Assembly: GCA_964629975.1 (NCBI GenBank)
Contig: CAZVUN010000105.1
Coordinates: 1 to 10,730 of the forward strand
From: G020354085 sp964629975
Lineage (GTDB): Bacteria > Pseudomonadota > Gammaproteobacteria > Acidiferrobacterales > Sulfurifustaceae
Direction of reading: 5' to 3'
Length of the DNA: 10,730 bases
Shown: in pieces, positions 1 to 7,440 of the stretch
Layout: each line of letters opens with the position of its first letter
How positions within the stretch are numbered: position 1 is the first letter of the stretch
The notes under the pieces: model-generated
Told to the model about the DNA's origin: nothing
Seen by the model: the letters and a program-made list of their open reading frames with translations, nothing else
Database searches by the model: none
Translations under genes and position numbers: made by a program

Positions 1-78
1 GCCGCGCCCCGGAGCGCCGTGCCCGCGCCCGCCCGCCCCGCCAGCGCACCGGCGAGCGCGCCCGCCACGACACCATGA
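1..78 (+). CDS. mreC: MreC C-terminal tail (partial, 5' end outside window)
   Basis: An open frame runs from the first base to the TGA at 76-78 and encodes 25 residues made almost only of Ala, Pro, Ser, Arg and Thr. It contains no recognisable domain. The call rests on position: its stop overlaps the mreD start by four bases (ATGA), and mreC precedes mreD in the conserved mre cluster. Many proteobacterial MreC proteins end in a disordered Pro/Ala-rich tail of this kind. MreC is a bitopic inner-membrane protein that scaffolds the elongasome in the periplasm and activates PBP2. The identification is by synteny, not by domain content, and the functional part of the protein lies upstream of the window. 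Confidence 0.72.
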   Translation, partial: AAPRSAVPAPARPASAPASAPATTP

Positions 79-566
79 GCCTGGCCCCTGCGCACAAGGG
101 TCGTCTGGTGCTGGTGGCGACATTCGCGGTCGCGCTGCTGCTCGCCATCATGCCGGGGCCGGTGTGGGCCGAGCCGTTCCGGCCCGACTGGGTCGGCTTG
201 GTGCTGATCTACTGGGTAATGGCCGTGCCGCAACGCGTCGCGGTCGGCACCGGCTTCACTCTCGGCTTTCTCCTGGACGTGTTGCAGGGCGCGATCCTCG
301 GCAGCAATGCCCTGGGCAAGGCGCTGGTGGCGTTCGTCACGCTCAAGCTGCACCTCAAGCTGCGCATGTTCCCGCGCTGGCAGCAGGCGGTGGCGGTGCT
401 GGTGCTGCTGCTCATCAATCAGCTGCTGGTGCTGTGGATCCGCGGCTTCGTCGGACGTGCACCGGAACACTGGGTGTACTGGACACCGAGCATCGTCGGC
501 ATGCTGGTATGGCCGTGGCTGTTCGTGGTGTTGCGCGACCTGCGTCGCCGCCACCACATCAGTTGA
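75..566 (+). CDS. mreD: Rod shape-determining protein MreD
   Basis: This 163-residue integral inner-membrane protein has about five hydrophobic segments (roughly residues 12-31, 38-52, 55-75, 100-121 and 135-152). That matches the usual MreD length of about 160 residues. An early RPDW segment (about residues 36-39), followed by a hydrophobic stretch and a GFLLDVLQG-type segment, is typical of the family. MreD works with MreC, RodA and PBP2 in the lateral-wall elongation complex. The ATG overlaps the mreC stop as ATGA, which fixes the start and suggests translational coupling; no clear Shine-Dalgarno precedes it. The basic C-terminus (RDLRRRHH) should lie in the cytoplasm. Five bases separate its coding end from mrdA. 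Nothing looks broken. Confidence 0.93.
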   Translation: MSLAPAHKGRLVLVATFAVALLLAIMPGPVWAEPFRPDWVGLVLIYWVMAVPQRVAVGTGFTLGFLLDVLQGAILGSNALGKALVAFVTLKLHLKLRMFPRWQQAVAVLVLLLINQLLVLWIRGFVGRAPEHWVYWTPSIVGMLVWPWLFVVLRDLRRRHHIS

Positions 567-570
567 TGCG

Positions 571-2466
571 ATGCTGAACATCCCGCTGAAGGACTACTTC
601 CGCGAGACGCGGTTGTTCAACGCGCGGATGTCGGTCGCGGCCGTGATCATGGCGATCCTGAGCGTGCTGCTGGTCGCGCGTCTCGGCTACCTGCAGCTCG
701 TGAGCCACCGGCACTACGAAACGCTGTCGCAGGCCAATCGCGTACGCCCGATCCCGATCCCGCCGGTACGCGGCCTGATCCTCGACCGCCACGGCGTGGT
801 GCTGGCACAGAACTATCCCGTCTACACACTCGAACTCGTGCCCGAGCAGGTCGGGCGCAAGAACATGGAGGCCACGCTCGCCGAGCTCGGCCGGCTGGTG
901 CGCCTCACGGACGCCGACCTCAAGCAGTTCCGCAGGCAGCTGCGCGAGCGCCCGCGCTTCGAGGCGCTCACCCTGCGCACGCATCTCACCGACGAAGAGG
1001 CGGCGCGGGTTGCCGTACGCCGTCCGTATCTGCACGGCGTCGAGCTGCAGGCGCGCCTGCAGCGTCACTACCCGCTCGGCGGCCTCGCGGTGCACGCCGT
1101 GGGTTACGTCGGGCGCATCAGCGATGCGGACCTCGAGCGCATCGACAGGCACGCCTATCGCGGCACGCGCCACATCGGCAAGCTCGGCATCGAGGCCGCC
1201 TACGAGAGCGAACTGCTCGGCGAGGTCGGCTTCGAGAAGGTGGAAACCACCGCGCACGGCCGCGCGCTGCGCACGCTCGAACGGGATGCGCCGGTCGCCG
1301 GGCGCAATCTCTACCTCGGAATCGATGCGCGGCTGCAGGCCCTGGCCGAACAGGCGCTCGGCGCGCGCCGCGGCGCGGTGGTCGCGCTCGAGCCGGCCAC
1401 CGGCACGGTGCTCGCCTTCGCCAGCACCCCGACCTACGACCCCAATCCGTTCGTCAACGGCATCGACAGCGAGTCCTACCAGCGACTGCTCGACGATCCA
1501 AACAAGCCGCTCATCAATCGCGCGCTCAACGGCCAGTACGCGCCCGGCTCGACCATCAAGGTGTTCCTCGGGCTGCTGGCGCTCGAGGACGAGCGCTTCG
1601 ATGCCAGCAAGCCGATCGGCTGCGGCGGCGGCTTCTCCCTGCCCGGCAGCAGCCACGTGTTTCGCGACTGGAAGAAGGGCGGACACGGCGTGGTCACGCT
1701 GCACGACGCGCTCGTGCAGTCGTGCGACGTGTACTTCTACCGCCTCGCCTCGACACTCGGGCCGGAGGCGATGCGCGATTTCCTGGCACCCTTCGGCTTC
1801 GGCGCCAAGACCGGCGTCGACCTGCCGAACGAGTCGGAAGGCATCCTGCCGTCACCGGCATGGAAGGCGGCGCGCGGGCAGAAATGGTTCCCGGGCGAGA
1901 CCGTCGTGACCGGCATCGGCCAGGGACTGATGCTCGTCACGCCGCTGCAGCTCGCCAGCGCCATGGGCACGCTCGCCAATGGCGCGGTGCGCGTGCGCCC
2001 GCACCTGCTGCTCGCGGCCGAGGACGCCGCGCGCAAGGCGCGCGAGCCGCTCGCCACCCGCAAGGTCCGGGAGATCGAGCTGCGCGCCCGCAGCAACCTC
2101 GACAAGCTGATCGAGCACCTGGTCGGAGTGGTGCACGAGAACAAGGGCACCGCCTACGGCATCGGCTGGAACGCCCCCTACCGGATCGCCGGCAAGACCG
2201 GCACGGCCCAGGTCAAGAGCATCGCGCAGGGCGCGACCTACAGCGAGGCCGCCACGCCCGAGCACCTGCGCGACCACGCGCTGTTCGTGGCGTTCGCGCC
2301 GGTAGAAAACCCGCGCGTGGCCGTCGCGGTGATCGTGGAAAATGGCGGGCATGGCAGCTCCGCGGCCGCACCGATCGCGCGCAAGGTCATGGACTACGTG
2401 ATCCTCGGCACCACCCAGGCACCAGCGGCGGCCCGCCCCGCGCCGCTGAGCGAAAACGAGGAGTAG
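571..2466 (+). CDS. mrdA: Penicillin-binding protein 2, elongasome D,D-transpeptidase
   Basis: This 631-residue class B penicillin-binding protein cross-links peptidoglycan during cell elongation, as partner of RodA. The length is close to E. coli PBP2 (633). Residues 21-43 form a single membrane anchor, and the catalytic domain is periplasmic. The non-catalytic pedestal region carries an RGLILDRHG motif (about residues 66-74). All three active-site motifs are present: SxxK as S327-T-I-K330, SxN as S384-C-D386, and K542-T-G544. The start at 571 is chosen because the longer open frame reaching back to 307 is only a shadow of mreD; from 571 the protein begins MLNIPLKDYF, a normal PBP2 N-terminus. 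The start lies four bases after the mreD stop, so coupled translation is likely. It is the first gene of the mrdA-rodA pair. Confidence 0.96.
   Translation: MLNIPLKDYFRETRLFNARMSVAAVIMAILSVLLVARLGYLQLVSHRHYETLSQANRVRPIPIPPVRGLILDRHGVVLAQNYPVYTLELVPEQVGRKNMEATLAELGRLVRLTDADLKQFRRQLRERPRFEALTLRTHLTDEEAARVAVRRPYLHGVELQARLQRHYPLGGLAVHAVGYVGRISDADLERIDRHAYRGTRHIGKLGIEAAYESELLGEVGFEKVETTAHGRALRTLERDAPVAGRNLYLGIDARLQALAEQALGARRGAVVALEPATGTVLAFASTPTYDPNPFVNGIDSESYQRLLDDPNKPLINRALNGQYAPGSTIKVFLGLLALEDERFDASKPIGCGGGFSLPGSSHVFRDWKKGGHGVVTLHDALVQSCDVYFYRLASTLGPEAMRDFLAPFGFGAKTGVDLPNESEGILPSPAWKAARGQKWFPGETVVTGIGQGLMLVTPLQLASAMGTLANGAVRVRPHLLLAAEDAARKAREPLATRKVREIELRARSNLDKLIEHLVGVVHENKGTAYGIGWNAPYRIAGKTGTAQVKSIAQGATYSEAATPEHLRDHALFVAFAPVENPRVAVAVIVENGGHGSSAAAPIARKVMDYVILGTTQAPAAARPAPLSENEE
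2458..2463 (+). promoter_or_regulatory. Ribosome binding site of rodA
   Basis: GAGGAG encodes the last residues of PBP2 and sits seven bases before the ATG at 2471. It is among the clearest Shine-Dalgarno sequences in this operon, where most genes instead rely on overlap with the preceding stop. Confidence 0.75.
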
Positions 2467-2470
2467 ACCC

Positions 2471-3550
2471 ATGGACCTGCAACGCCTGCACCTCGACAAG
2501 ACCTTGTTCTACGCGCTGCTGGTGCTGGCCGGCCTGAGCATCGCCGTGGTGTACAGCGCGAGCGGCAAGGATCTCGTCAGTACCGGGGCGCATGCGGTGC
2601 GCCTGCTGCTCGGCTTCGGCGTCATGTTCGCAATCGCGCAGCTGCGCCCCGAGAACCTGGAGCGCTGGGCGCCGTACCTGTTCGGCGTGGCGCTGCTGCT
2701 GGTCATTGCGGTGCTTGCGGTCGGGGTGATCGGCAAGGGTGCGCAACGCTGGCTCAGCCTGGGCGTGGTGCGCTTCCAGCCTTCGGAACTGATGAAGCTG
2801 GCGGTGCCGATGATGGTCGCGTGGTTCCTGGCGCGCGACGCCCTGCCGCCGTCGTGGCTGCGACTGGGCGCGGGTTTTCTCATCGTGCTCGTCCCGGCGG
2901 CGCTGATCGCGCGCCAGCCCGACCTCGGCACCGCGCTGCTGGTCACCGCCTCCGGGCTGTTCGTGCTGTTCCTGGCCGGCATGCACTGGCGCGTGCTCGC
3001 GGGCCTGGCGGTGGCGCTGGCCGTGGCCATTCCCTTCGCCTGGCACCACCTGCACGACTACCAGCGCAAGCGCGTGCTGACACTCTTCGACCCGCAGGCC
3101 GATCCGCTCGGCAGCGGTTACCACACCATCCAGTCGATGATCGCGGTCGGCTCCGGCGGGTTCTACGGCAAGGGCTGGCTCAACAGCACGCAGGCGCACC
3201 TTGAGTACCTGCCCGAATCCTCGACCGACTTCGTGTTCGCGGTGTTCGCCGAGGAATTCGGTCTGATCGGCAGCCTGCTGCTGCTCGGCCTGTACCTGCT
3301 GATCGCCGCGCGCGCCCTGCTGATCGGCTACCTCGCGCAGGATACCTTCACCCGCCTGCTGGCCGGCAGCCTGGGGCTCACGTTCTTCGTCAATTTCTTC
3401 GTCAACATGGGCATGGTCACCGGCATCCTGCCGGTGGTGGGCGTGCCGCTGCCGATCTTCAGCTATGGCGGCACCGCCATCCTCACGCTCATGGCCGCCT
3501 TCGGCGTGCTCATGAGCATCCACACCCACCGCAGAATCGTCGAGGCATAG
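2471..3550 (+). CDS. rodA: RodA, SEDS-family peptidoglycan glycosyltransferase
   Basis: This 359-residue polytopic inner-membrane protein has about ten membrane segments. It is the SEDS glycosyltransferase that polymerises lipid II in complex with PBP2. Family signatures are visible in order: FQPSELMKL (about residues 99-107), RQPDLGTALL (about 147-156), STDFVFAVFAEE (about 251-262) and LPVVGVPLPIFSYGGT (near the C-terminus). Asp253, in the STDF segment, aligns with the essential Asp262 of E. coli RodA. Length is close to the E. coli protein (370). A good Shine-Dalgarno, GAGGAG at 2458-2463, lies within the end of mrdA seven bases before the ATG. The gene is one base from the downstream GTG start of the transglycosylase gene. 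Confidence 0.96.
   Translation: MDLQRLHLDKTLFYALLVLAGLSIAVVYSASGKDLVSTGAHAVRLLLGFGVMFAIAQLRPENLERWAPYLFGVALLLVIAVLAVGVIGKGAQRWLSLGVVRFQPSELMKLAVPMMVAWFLARDALPPSWLRLGAGFLIVLVPAALIARQPDLGTALLVTASGLFVLFLAGMHWRVLAGLAVALAVAIPFAWHHLHDYQRKRVLTLFDPQADPLGSGYHTIQSMIAVGSGGFYGKGWLNSTQAHLEYLPESSTDFVFAVFAEEFGLIGSLLLLGLYLLIAARALLIGYLAQDTFTRLLAGSLGLTFFVNFFVNMGMVTGILPVVGVPLPIFSYGGTAILTLMAAFGVLMSIHTHRRIVEA
3542..3545 (+). promoter_or_regulatory. Ribosome binding site supporting the GTG start of mltB
   Basis: GAGG lies within the last rodA codons, six bases before the GTG at 3552. It supports the GTG as the start. The next in-frame ATG (residue 37) would delete the signal peptide. Confidence 0.65.
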
Positions 3551-3551
3551 C

Positions 3552-4532
3552 GTGCGGCGGCGCGGCTGGCTGCTCCTGGCGCTGCTCACACTCGCCCCGC
3601 CGGCCGCGGCGCTCGAGCTCGGCGAGTTTCCCGAGCTCGCCGAGTTCATCGACGAGATGGTCGCACGCCACAGCTTCTCCGCCGCGCAGCTGCGCGCCCT
3701 GTTCGCCCAGGTCGAGCTCAAGGCCGATGTGCTCGAGGCGATCGAGCGACCGGCCGAGGCGCGCCCCTGGTACGAGTACCGCCAGCGCTTCGTCAATCCC
3801 GAGCACGTCGCGCGCGGGGTGCACTTCTGGCAGCAGCACAGCGCGGCGCTGGCGCGCGCCGAAAGCGAGTACGGCGTGCCGCCCGAGATCATCGTGGCGC
3901 TGATCGGCGTCGAGACCCATTACGGGCACACCCCCGGCCGCTATCGCGTGGCCGATGCGCTCACCACGCTGATGCTGCGCCACCCGCCGCGCGCCGCGTT
4001 CTTTCGCCGCGAGCTCGAGGAATTCCTGCTGCTCGCCCACGAGCTCGGCGTGGCGCCGCTGCGCATCAAGGGCTCGTACGCCGGCGCCATGGGCATCCCG
4101 CAGTTCATCCCGTCGAGCTACCGGCGCTACGCGGTCGACTTCGACGCCGATGGCCGGCGCGACCTGCTCGGCAACCCGGTCGACGCCATCGGCAGTGTGG
4201 CCAACTTCCTCACCCGCCACGGCTGGCAGACGCGCGGCCCGGTGAGCGATGAGGTGCGCATCGAAGGCACGCGCTACTTCTGGGTCGAGCGCCTCGGTCT
4301 CAAGCCGACGCTCACCCTCGAGCAACTCATCGGCTACGGTATCTTCCCGGCGCGCAACTCCGGTGGCGCGCGGCGCGCGGCGCTGATTGGCCTGGAGGGC
4401 GAGGACGGTCCGCTCTACCGCCTGGGCTACGACAACTTCTATGTGATCACCCGCTATAATCGCAGCAAGCGCTACGCCATGGCGGTGCACGAGCTGGCCG
4501 AGCTGCTGCGCGCCGATTACGATCAACCCTGA
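3552..4532 (+). CDS. mltB: Periplasmic lytic transglycosylase, MltB/SltB family (GH103)
   Basis: This 326-residue exported enzyme cleaves the MurNAc-GlcNAc bond of peptidoglycan non-hydrolytically, leaving 1,6-anhydro ends. Residues 1-20 form a signal peptide: RRR, then a Leu/Ala-rich core, then AAA before LELGEF. The catalytic acid is Glu121 in GVETHYG, equivalent to Glu162 of E. coli MltB. Further family segments are KGSYAGAMGIPQFIPSSY (about 174-191) and VDAIGSVANFLTRHGW (about 211-226), both contacting the glycan. The signal peptide has no lipobox cysteine, so the product is probably soluble like SltB1 of Pseudomonas, which sits at the same place between rodA and rlpA. The start is GTG with a GAGG site; the stop overlaps the rlpA ATG by one base (TGATG). 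The family is secure; the mltB versus sltB name is less so. Confidence 0.93.
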   Translation: MRRRGWLLLALLTLAPPAAALELGEFPELAEFIDEMVARHSFSAAQLRALFAQVELKADVLEAIERPAEARPWYEYRQRFVNPEHVARGVHFWQQHSAALARAESEYGVPPEIIVALIGVETHYGHTPGRYRVADALTTLMLRHPPRAAFFRRELEEFLLLAHELGVAPLRIKGSYAGAMGIPQFIPSSYRRYAVDFDADGRRDLLGNPVDAIGSVANFLTRHGWQTRGPVSDEVRIEGTRYFWVERLGLKPTLTLEQLIGYGIFPARNSGGARRAALIGLEGEDGPLYRLGYDNFYVITRYNRSKRYAMAVHELAELLRADYDQP

Positions 4533-5356
4533 TGCCGAGATCCCTGCTGCTGGTTCCGCTGCTGTTGGCGCTGAGTGCGTGCACGAGCTTCACGCGCCCC
4601 GGCGGCTACTACGAGGACGACGGGCCGTCGGGCGCGCCGGTCGATCCGGCGCAGGTGCCCGACGCCACGCCGCGGCGCGAGCCGCGCAGCGCGCGCGGCA
4701 ACGATCGCTACGTGGTCAATGGCCAGGCCTACGTGCCGCTGCGTGACGAGCGCGGCTACCGCGAGCGCGGGGTGGCGTCGTGGTACGGCAGGAAGTTCCA
4801 CGGCCGGCGCACCTCCAGTGGCGAGCCCTACGACATGCACGCCATGACCGCGGCACACCGGACGCTGCCGCTGCCGTCCTACGTGCGCGTGCGCAACCTC
4901 GAAAACGGCCGCAGTGTTGTGGTGCGCGTCAACGATCGCGGTCCGTTCCTGCACAACCGCCTGATCGACCTGTCCTACGTCGCCGCCGCCAAGCTTGGCA
5001 TCGTCGGCAACGGCACCGGCATCGTCGAGGTCGAGGCGCTCACCCCCGAGGACGTGGCGCCGCCGGCCACCCTGGCCACAGCGGGCGCGGCCTTCGAGCC
5101 CGTGCCGCCACGCCTGTTCCTGCAGGTCGGCGCATTCGCGCAGTGGGAGAACGCCAACGCCCTGCGCGCGCGTCTCGAGGCCGCGGCCGTGCAGCCCGTC
5201 ATGGTCCAGGCCGCGGTCGGTTCGCTCGGCGGCGTCGATGGCCGGGCGGTCTACCGTGTACGCGTCGGCCCGCTGCCAAGCGTCGCCGACGGCGACCGTC
5301 TCACCGAACGCGTCGCGCAGCTTGGCCTCGGCCAGGCCATCATCGTCGTCGAGTGA
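4532..5356 (+). CDS. rlpA: RlpA, septal-ring lytic transglycosylase lipoprotein
   Basis: This 274-residue lipoprotein is predicted to sit in the outer membrane and cleave naked (peptide-free) glycan strands, as shown for P. aeruginosa RlpA. The lipobox is LSAC with Cys17, followed by Thr-Ser, not Asp, which favours outer-membrane sorting. A charged, proline-containing linker leads to the double-psi beta-barrel domain (about residues 76-172), opening with GVASWYG. Acidic and histidine residues typical of the active site are present: Glu98 and Asp101 in GEPYD, His109, and Asp135 in VNDRGPF. A C-terminal SPOR domain (about 191-274), starting LFLQVGAFAQ and ending IIVVE, binds denuded glycan at the septum. 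The start overlaps the preceding stop (TGATG) and its own stop overlaps dacA the same way. Confidence 0.94.
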   Translation: MPRSLLLVPLLLALSACTSFTRPGGYYEDDGPSGAPVDPAQVPDATPRREPRSARGNDRYVVNGQAYVPLRDERGYRERGVASWYGRKFHGRRTSSGEPYDMHAMTAAHRTLPLPSYVRVRNLENGRSVVVRVNDRGPFLHNRLIDLSYVAAAKLGIVGNGTGIVEVEALTPEDVAPPATLATAGAAFEPVPPRLFLQVGAFAQWENANALRARLEAAAVQPVMVQAAVGSLGGVDGRAVYRVRVGPLPSVADGDRLTERVAQLGLGQAIIVVE

Positions 5357-6522
5357 TGCGCGCGCGCCAGCCGAGCCAGCGCGGTCGCGGGCGCACCTGC
5401 GCCGTCGCCCTCGTGGTTGGGCTCACCACGCTCACGGCCGGCGGCGCGGCCGGCGCCGTGCCGCCACCGACCCCGGCGGCGCAGGCCTGGCTGCTGGTCG
5501 CCCATGACAGCGGCGCCGTGCTGGCCGCGCAGGGCGCCGATCAAGCGCTCGCCCCGGCCATCCTGACCAAGCTCATGACCGCGTACCTCCTGTTCGAGCG
5601 GCTCGGGGGCGGTGCGCTCACCCTCACCGAGCCGGTCCGCGTGAGCCGGCGCGCCGCGGCCATGCCCGGGTCGCGCCTCGCGCTCAGCGCAGGGACCACG
5701 GCGAGCGTCGATGACCTGCTCAAGGCGATGCTGGTGCGCTCGGCGAACGACGCCACGGCCGCGCTGGTCGAGCACGTGGCGCAGGACGAGGCGCGCTTCG
5801 TCGCGAGCATGAACGCCACGGCCGCGCGCCTTGGCCTCGGCGCCACGCACTTCGCCAACGCCACCGGGCTCGATCATCCGCAGCAGCGCGCGAGCGCACG
5901 CGATATCAGCTTGCTCGCCAGCCGGCTGCTGCGCGATTTTCCCGAGCTGTATGCGCGCTACTTCGGGCTGCGCGAATTCACCTGGCAGCAGACCCGCCAC
6001 TACAACCGCAACCTGCTGCTGTGGCGCGATGACAGCGTCGACGGCGTCAAGACCGGACGCACCCAGGCGGCGGGCTACTGCCTGGTCGCCGCCGCGCGCC
6101 GCGGCGACATGCGCCTGATCGCCACTGTGCTCGGTGCGCCGGACGAGGACGCGCGGGTGCTGGGCGCGCAGCGCCTGCTCGACTGGGGCTTCGAGAATTA
6201 CGAGACGCGCCTGCTGTATCGTGCGGCGCAACCGGCGGCGCGCCTGCGCGTGTGGCTCGGTGCCGACGACACGCTCGCGGTCGGCACCGCCGAGAGCCTG
6301 TACGTCACGCTGCCGCGCGGCGCCTTCGAGCGCCTGCACGCGCAGCTCGCGCTGCCGCAACAGGTGCGCGCGCCGATCCGCTCGGGCGAGGCGCTCGGCA
6401 CGCTCACGCTCGACCTTGACGGGCGGCGCCTCGGTCAGCATGCGCTCGTGGCGCTCGCCGACATGGCGCCCGGCAACCTGTGGCAGCGTGCGCTCGACCG
6501 CGTGCGACTGCTGTTACAGTAG
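5356..6522 (+). CDS. dacA: DacA-like D,D-carboxypeptidase (PBP5/6 family) with the catalytic Ser position read as Ile
   Basis: This 388-residue exported protein matches E. coli PBP5 over its whole length. A signal peptide has an Arg-rich start and likely cleavage after Ala34. The peptidase S11 domain spans about residues 40-270 and the PBP5 C-terminal beta domain about 285-375, with YVTLPRG and a final NLWQRALDRVRLLLQ helix that could anchor it to the membrane surface. PBP5-type enzymes remove the terminal D-Ala from pentapeptides. Family members read PASLTK at the nucleophile; here the codons give P-A-I69-L-T-K72, with ATC at 5560-5562, so the acylated serine is missing. The second motif (S129-A-N131) and third motif (K232-T-G234) are intact, but the usual His after KTG is Arg235. 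The frame is complete and undamaged. Either it is a non-catalytic homologue or one base is wrong (AGC to ATC). The start overlaps the rlpA stop (TGATG). Confidence 0.9.
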   Translation: MRARQPSQRGRGRTCAVALVVGLTTLTAGGAAGAVPPPTPAAQAWLLVAHDSGAVLAAQGADQALAPAILTKLMTAYLLFERLGGGALTLTEPVRVSRRAAAMPGSRLALSAGTTASVDDLLKAMLVRSANDATAALVEHVAQDEARFVASMNATAARLGLGATHFANATGLDHPQQRASARDISLLASRLLRDFPELYARYFGLREFTWQQTRHYNRNLLLWRDDSVDGVKTGRTQAAGYCLVAAARRGDMRLIATVLGAPDEDARVLGAQRLLDWGFENYETRLLYRAAQPAARLRVWLGADDTLAVGTAESLYVTLPRGAFERLHAQLALPQQVRAPIRSGEALGTLTLDLDGRRLGQHALVALADMAPGNLWQRALDRVRLLLQ

Positions 6523-6567
6523 CGGCCCGTCCGCGTGCAACGCCGCCCGATGCCCGGCCCCTTCCCC

Positions 6568-7428
6568 ATGCAGCAGGTGTATCTCAATGGCGAGTTCCTG
6601 CCGCCGCAGAGCGCCTCGGTGTCGGTGTTCGATCGCGGCTTTATCTTCGGCGACGGCGTGTACGAGGTCATTCCGGTGTTCGGCGGGCGACTGTTCCGGC
6701 TCCCGCAGCACCTGGCGCGGCTCGAGGCCAGCCTCGCGGCCATACGCCTGCACAATCCGCTGAGCGAGTCGCAATGGCACGCCGTGCTCACGCGCCTCAT
6801 CGCCGGCGAGGACGCGCCCGACCAGTCGGTGTACCTGCAGGTGACGCGCGGGGTCGCGCCGCGGGACCACGCGTTTCCGCCGGACACGCAGCCGACGGTG
6901 TTCGCCTACGCCCAGCCGCTCGCCTATCCCCCGCCCGCGCAGCTCGCGCACGGCGTGAGTGCCATCACCGCGGCCGACATCCGCTGGCAGCGCTGCGACA
7001 TCAAGGCGATCGCGCTGCTCGCCAACGCCCTGCTGCGCCAGCAGGCGATCGACGCCGGTGCCGCCGAGGCGATCCTGGTGCGCGACGGCTGGGTGACCGA
7101 GGGCGCGGCCAGCAACATCTTCATCGTGCGCCGCGGGCAGCTGCTCACCCCGCCCAAGGGCGCGTGGATCCTGCCCGGCATCACGCGCGACCTGGTGCTC
7201 GAGCTGGCACGCGCGCACCGGCTGCCGTGCGCCGAGGACATGTTCCGCGACACCGATCTGCGCGCGGCCGAGGAGGTGTGGCTCACGAGCTCGACCAAGG
7301 AGATCATGCCGATCACGCGCATCGACGGCCGACCGGTCGGCGACGGCCGCCCCGGGCCACTGCACGCCCGGCTGCTGGCGCTGTATCGCCAGTACAAGCA
7401 GGATTTTTGCGCCGGCCACGTGCAGTGA
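6568..7428 (+). CDS. dat: D-amino acid aminotransferase (PLP fold type IV)
   Basis: This cytoplasmic PLP enzyme of 286 residues interconverts D-Ala plus 2-oxoglutarate with pyruvate plus D-Glu, both D-amino acids being peptidoglycan precursors. The N-terminus MQQVYLNGEFLP is followed by SVFDRGFIFGDGVYEV (about 19-34), a fold-IV signature. Lys146 in CDIKAIALLAN is the PLP lysine, and Glu178 in VTEGAASNIF contacts the pyridine nitrogen. The YLQVTRGVAPRDHAF segment (about 92-106) contains the Arg and His of the D-amino-acid carboxylate trap, favouring Dat over the related branched-chain aminotransferase or 4-amino-4-deoxychorismate lyase. Start choice: ATG 6568 gives the usual family length; ATG 6550 or GTG 6535 would add 6 or 11 residues, and none has a clear ribosome site. 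It lies 45 bases after dacA and 12 before lipB. Confidence 0.87.
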   Translation: MQQVYLNGEFLPPQSASVSVFDRGFIFGDGVYEVIPVFGGRLFRLPQHLARLEASLAAIRLHNPLSESQWHAVLTRLIAGEDAPDQSVYLQVTRGVAPRDHAFPPDTQPTVFAYAQPLAYPPPAQLAHGVSAITAADIRWQRCDIKAIALLANALLRQQAIDAGAAEAILVRDGWVTEGAASNIFIVRRGQLLTPPKGAWILPGITRDLVLELARAHRLPCAEDMFRDTDLRAAEEVWLTSSTKEIMPITRIDGRPVGDGRPGPLHARLLALYRQYKQDFCAGHVQ

Positions 7429-7430
7429 GG
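7427..7430 (+). promoter_or_regulatory. Probable ribosome binding site of lipB
   Basis: GAGG overlaps the dat stop codon and is ten bases upstream of the ATG at 7441, slightly long spacing but the only purine-rich site available. Confidence 0.45.
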
Positions 7431-7440
7431 CGCGCGCCGC

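Noticed and set aside
307..570. Extension of the PBP2 frame upstream to 307
   Set aside because: The extra 88 residues overlap mreD and are Arg/Ser/Cys-rich. The start at 571 gives the normal PBP2 N-terminus and length.
559..1704. 381-codon minus-strand frame opposite mrdA
   Set aside because: Antisense to the PBP2 gene with all three catalytic motifs intact, and it has no recognisable domain.
2387..3892. 501-codon minus-strand frame opposite rodA and mltB
   Set aside because: The translation is low-complexity (Gln, His, Arg, Glu-rich) and antisense to rodA, whose membrane segments and SEDS motifs are clear; it is a shadow frame.
4455..4460. Perfect TATAAT near the end of mltB, possible rlpA promoter
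   Set aside because: It encodes Tyr-Asn in the MltB reading frame and has no convincing -35 partner.
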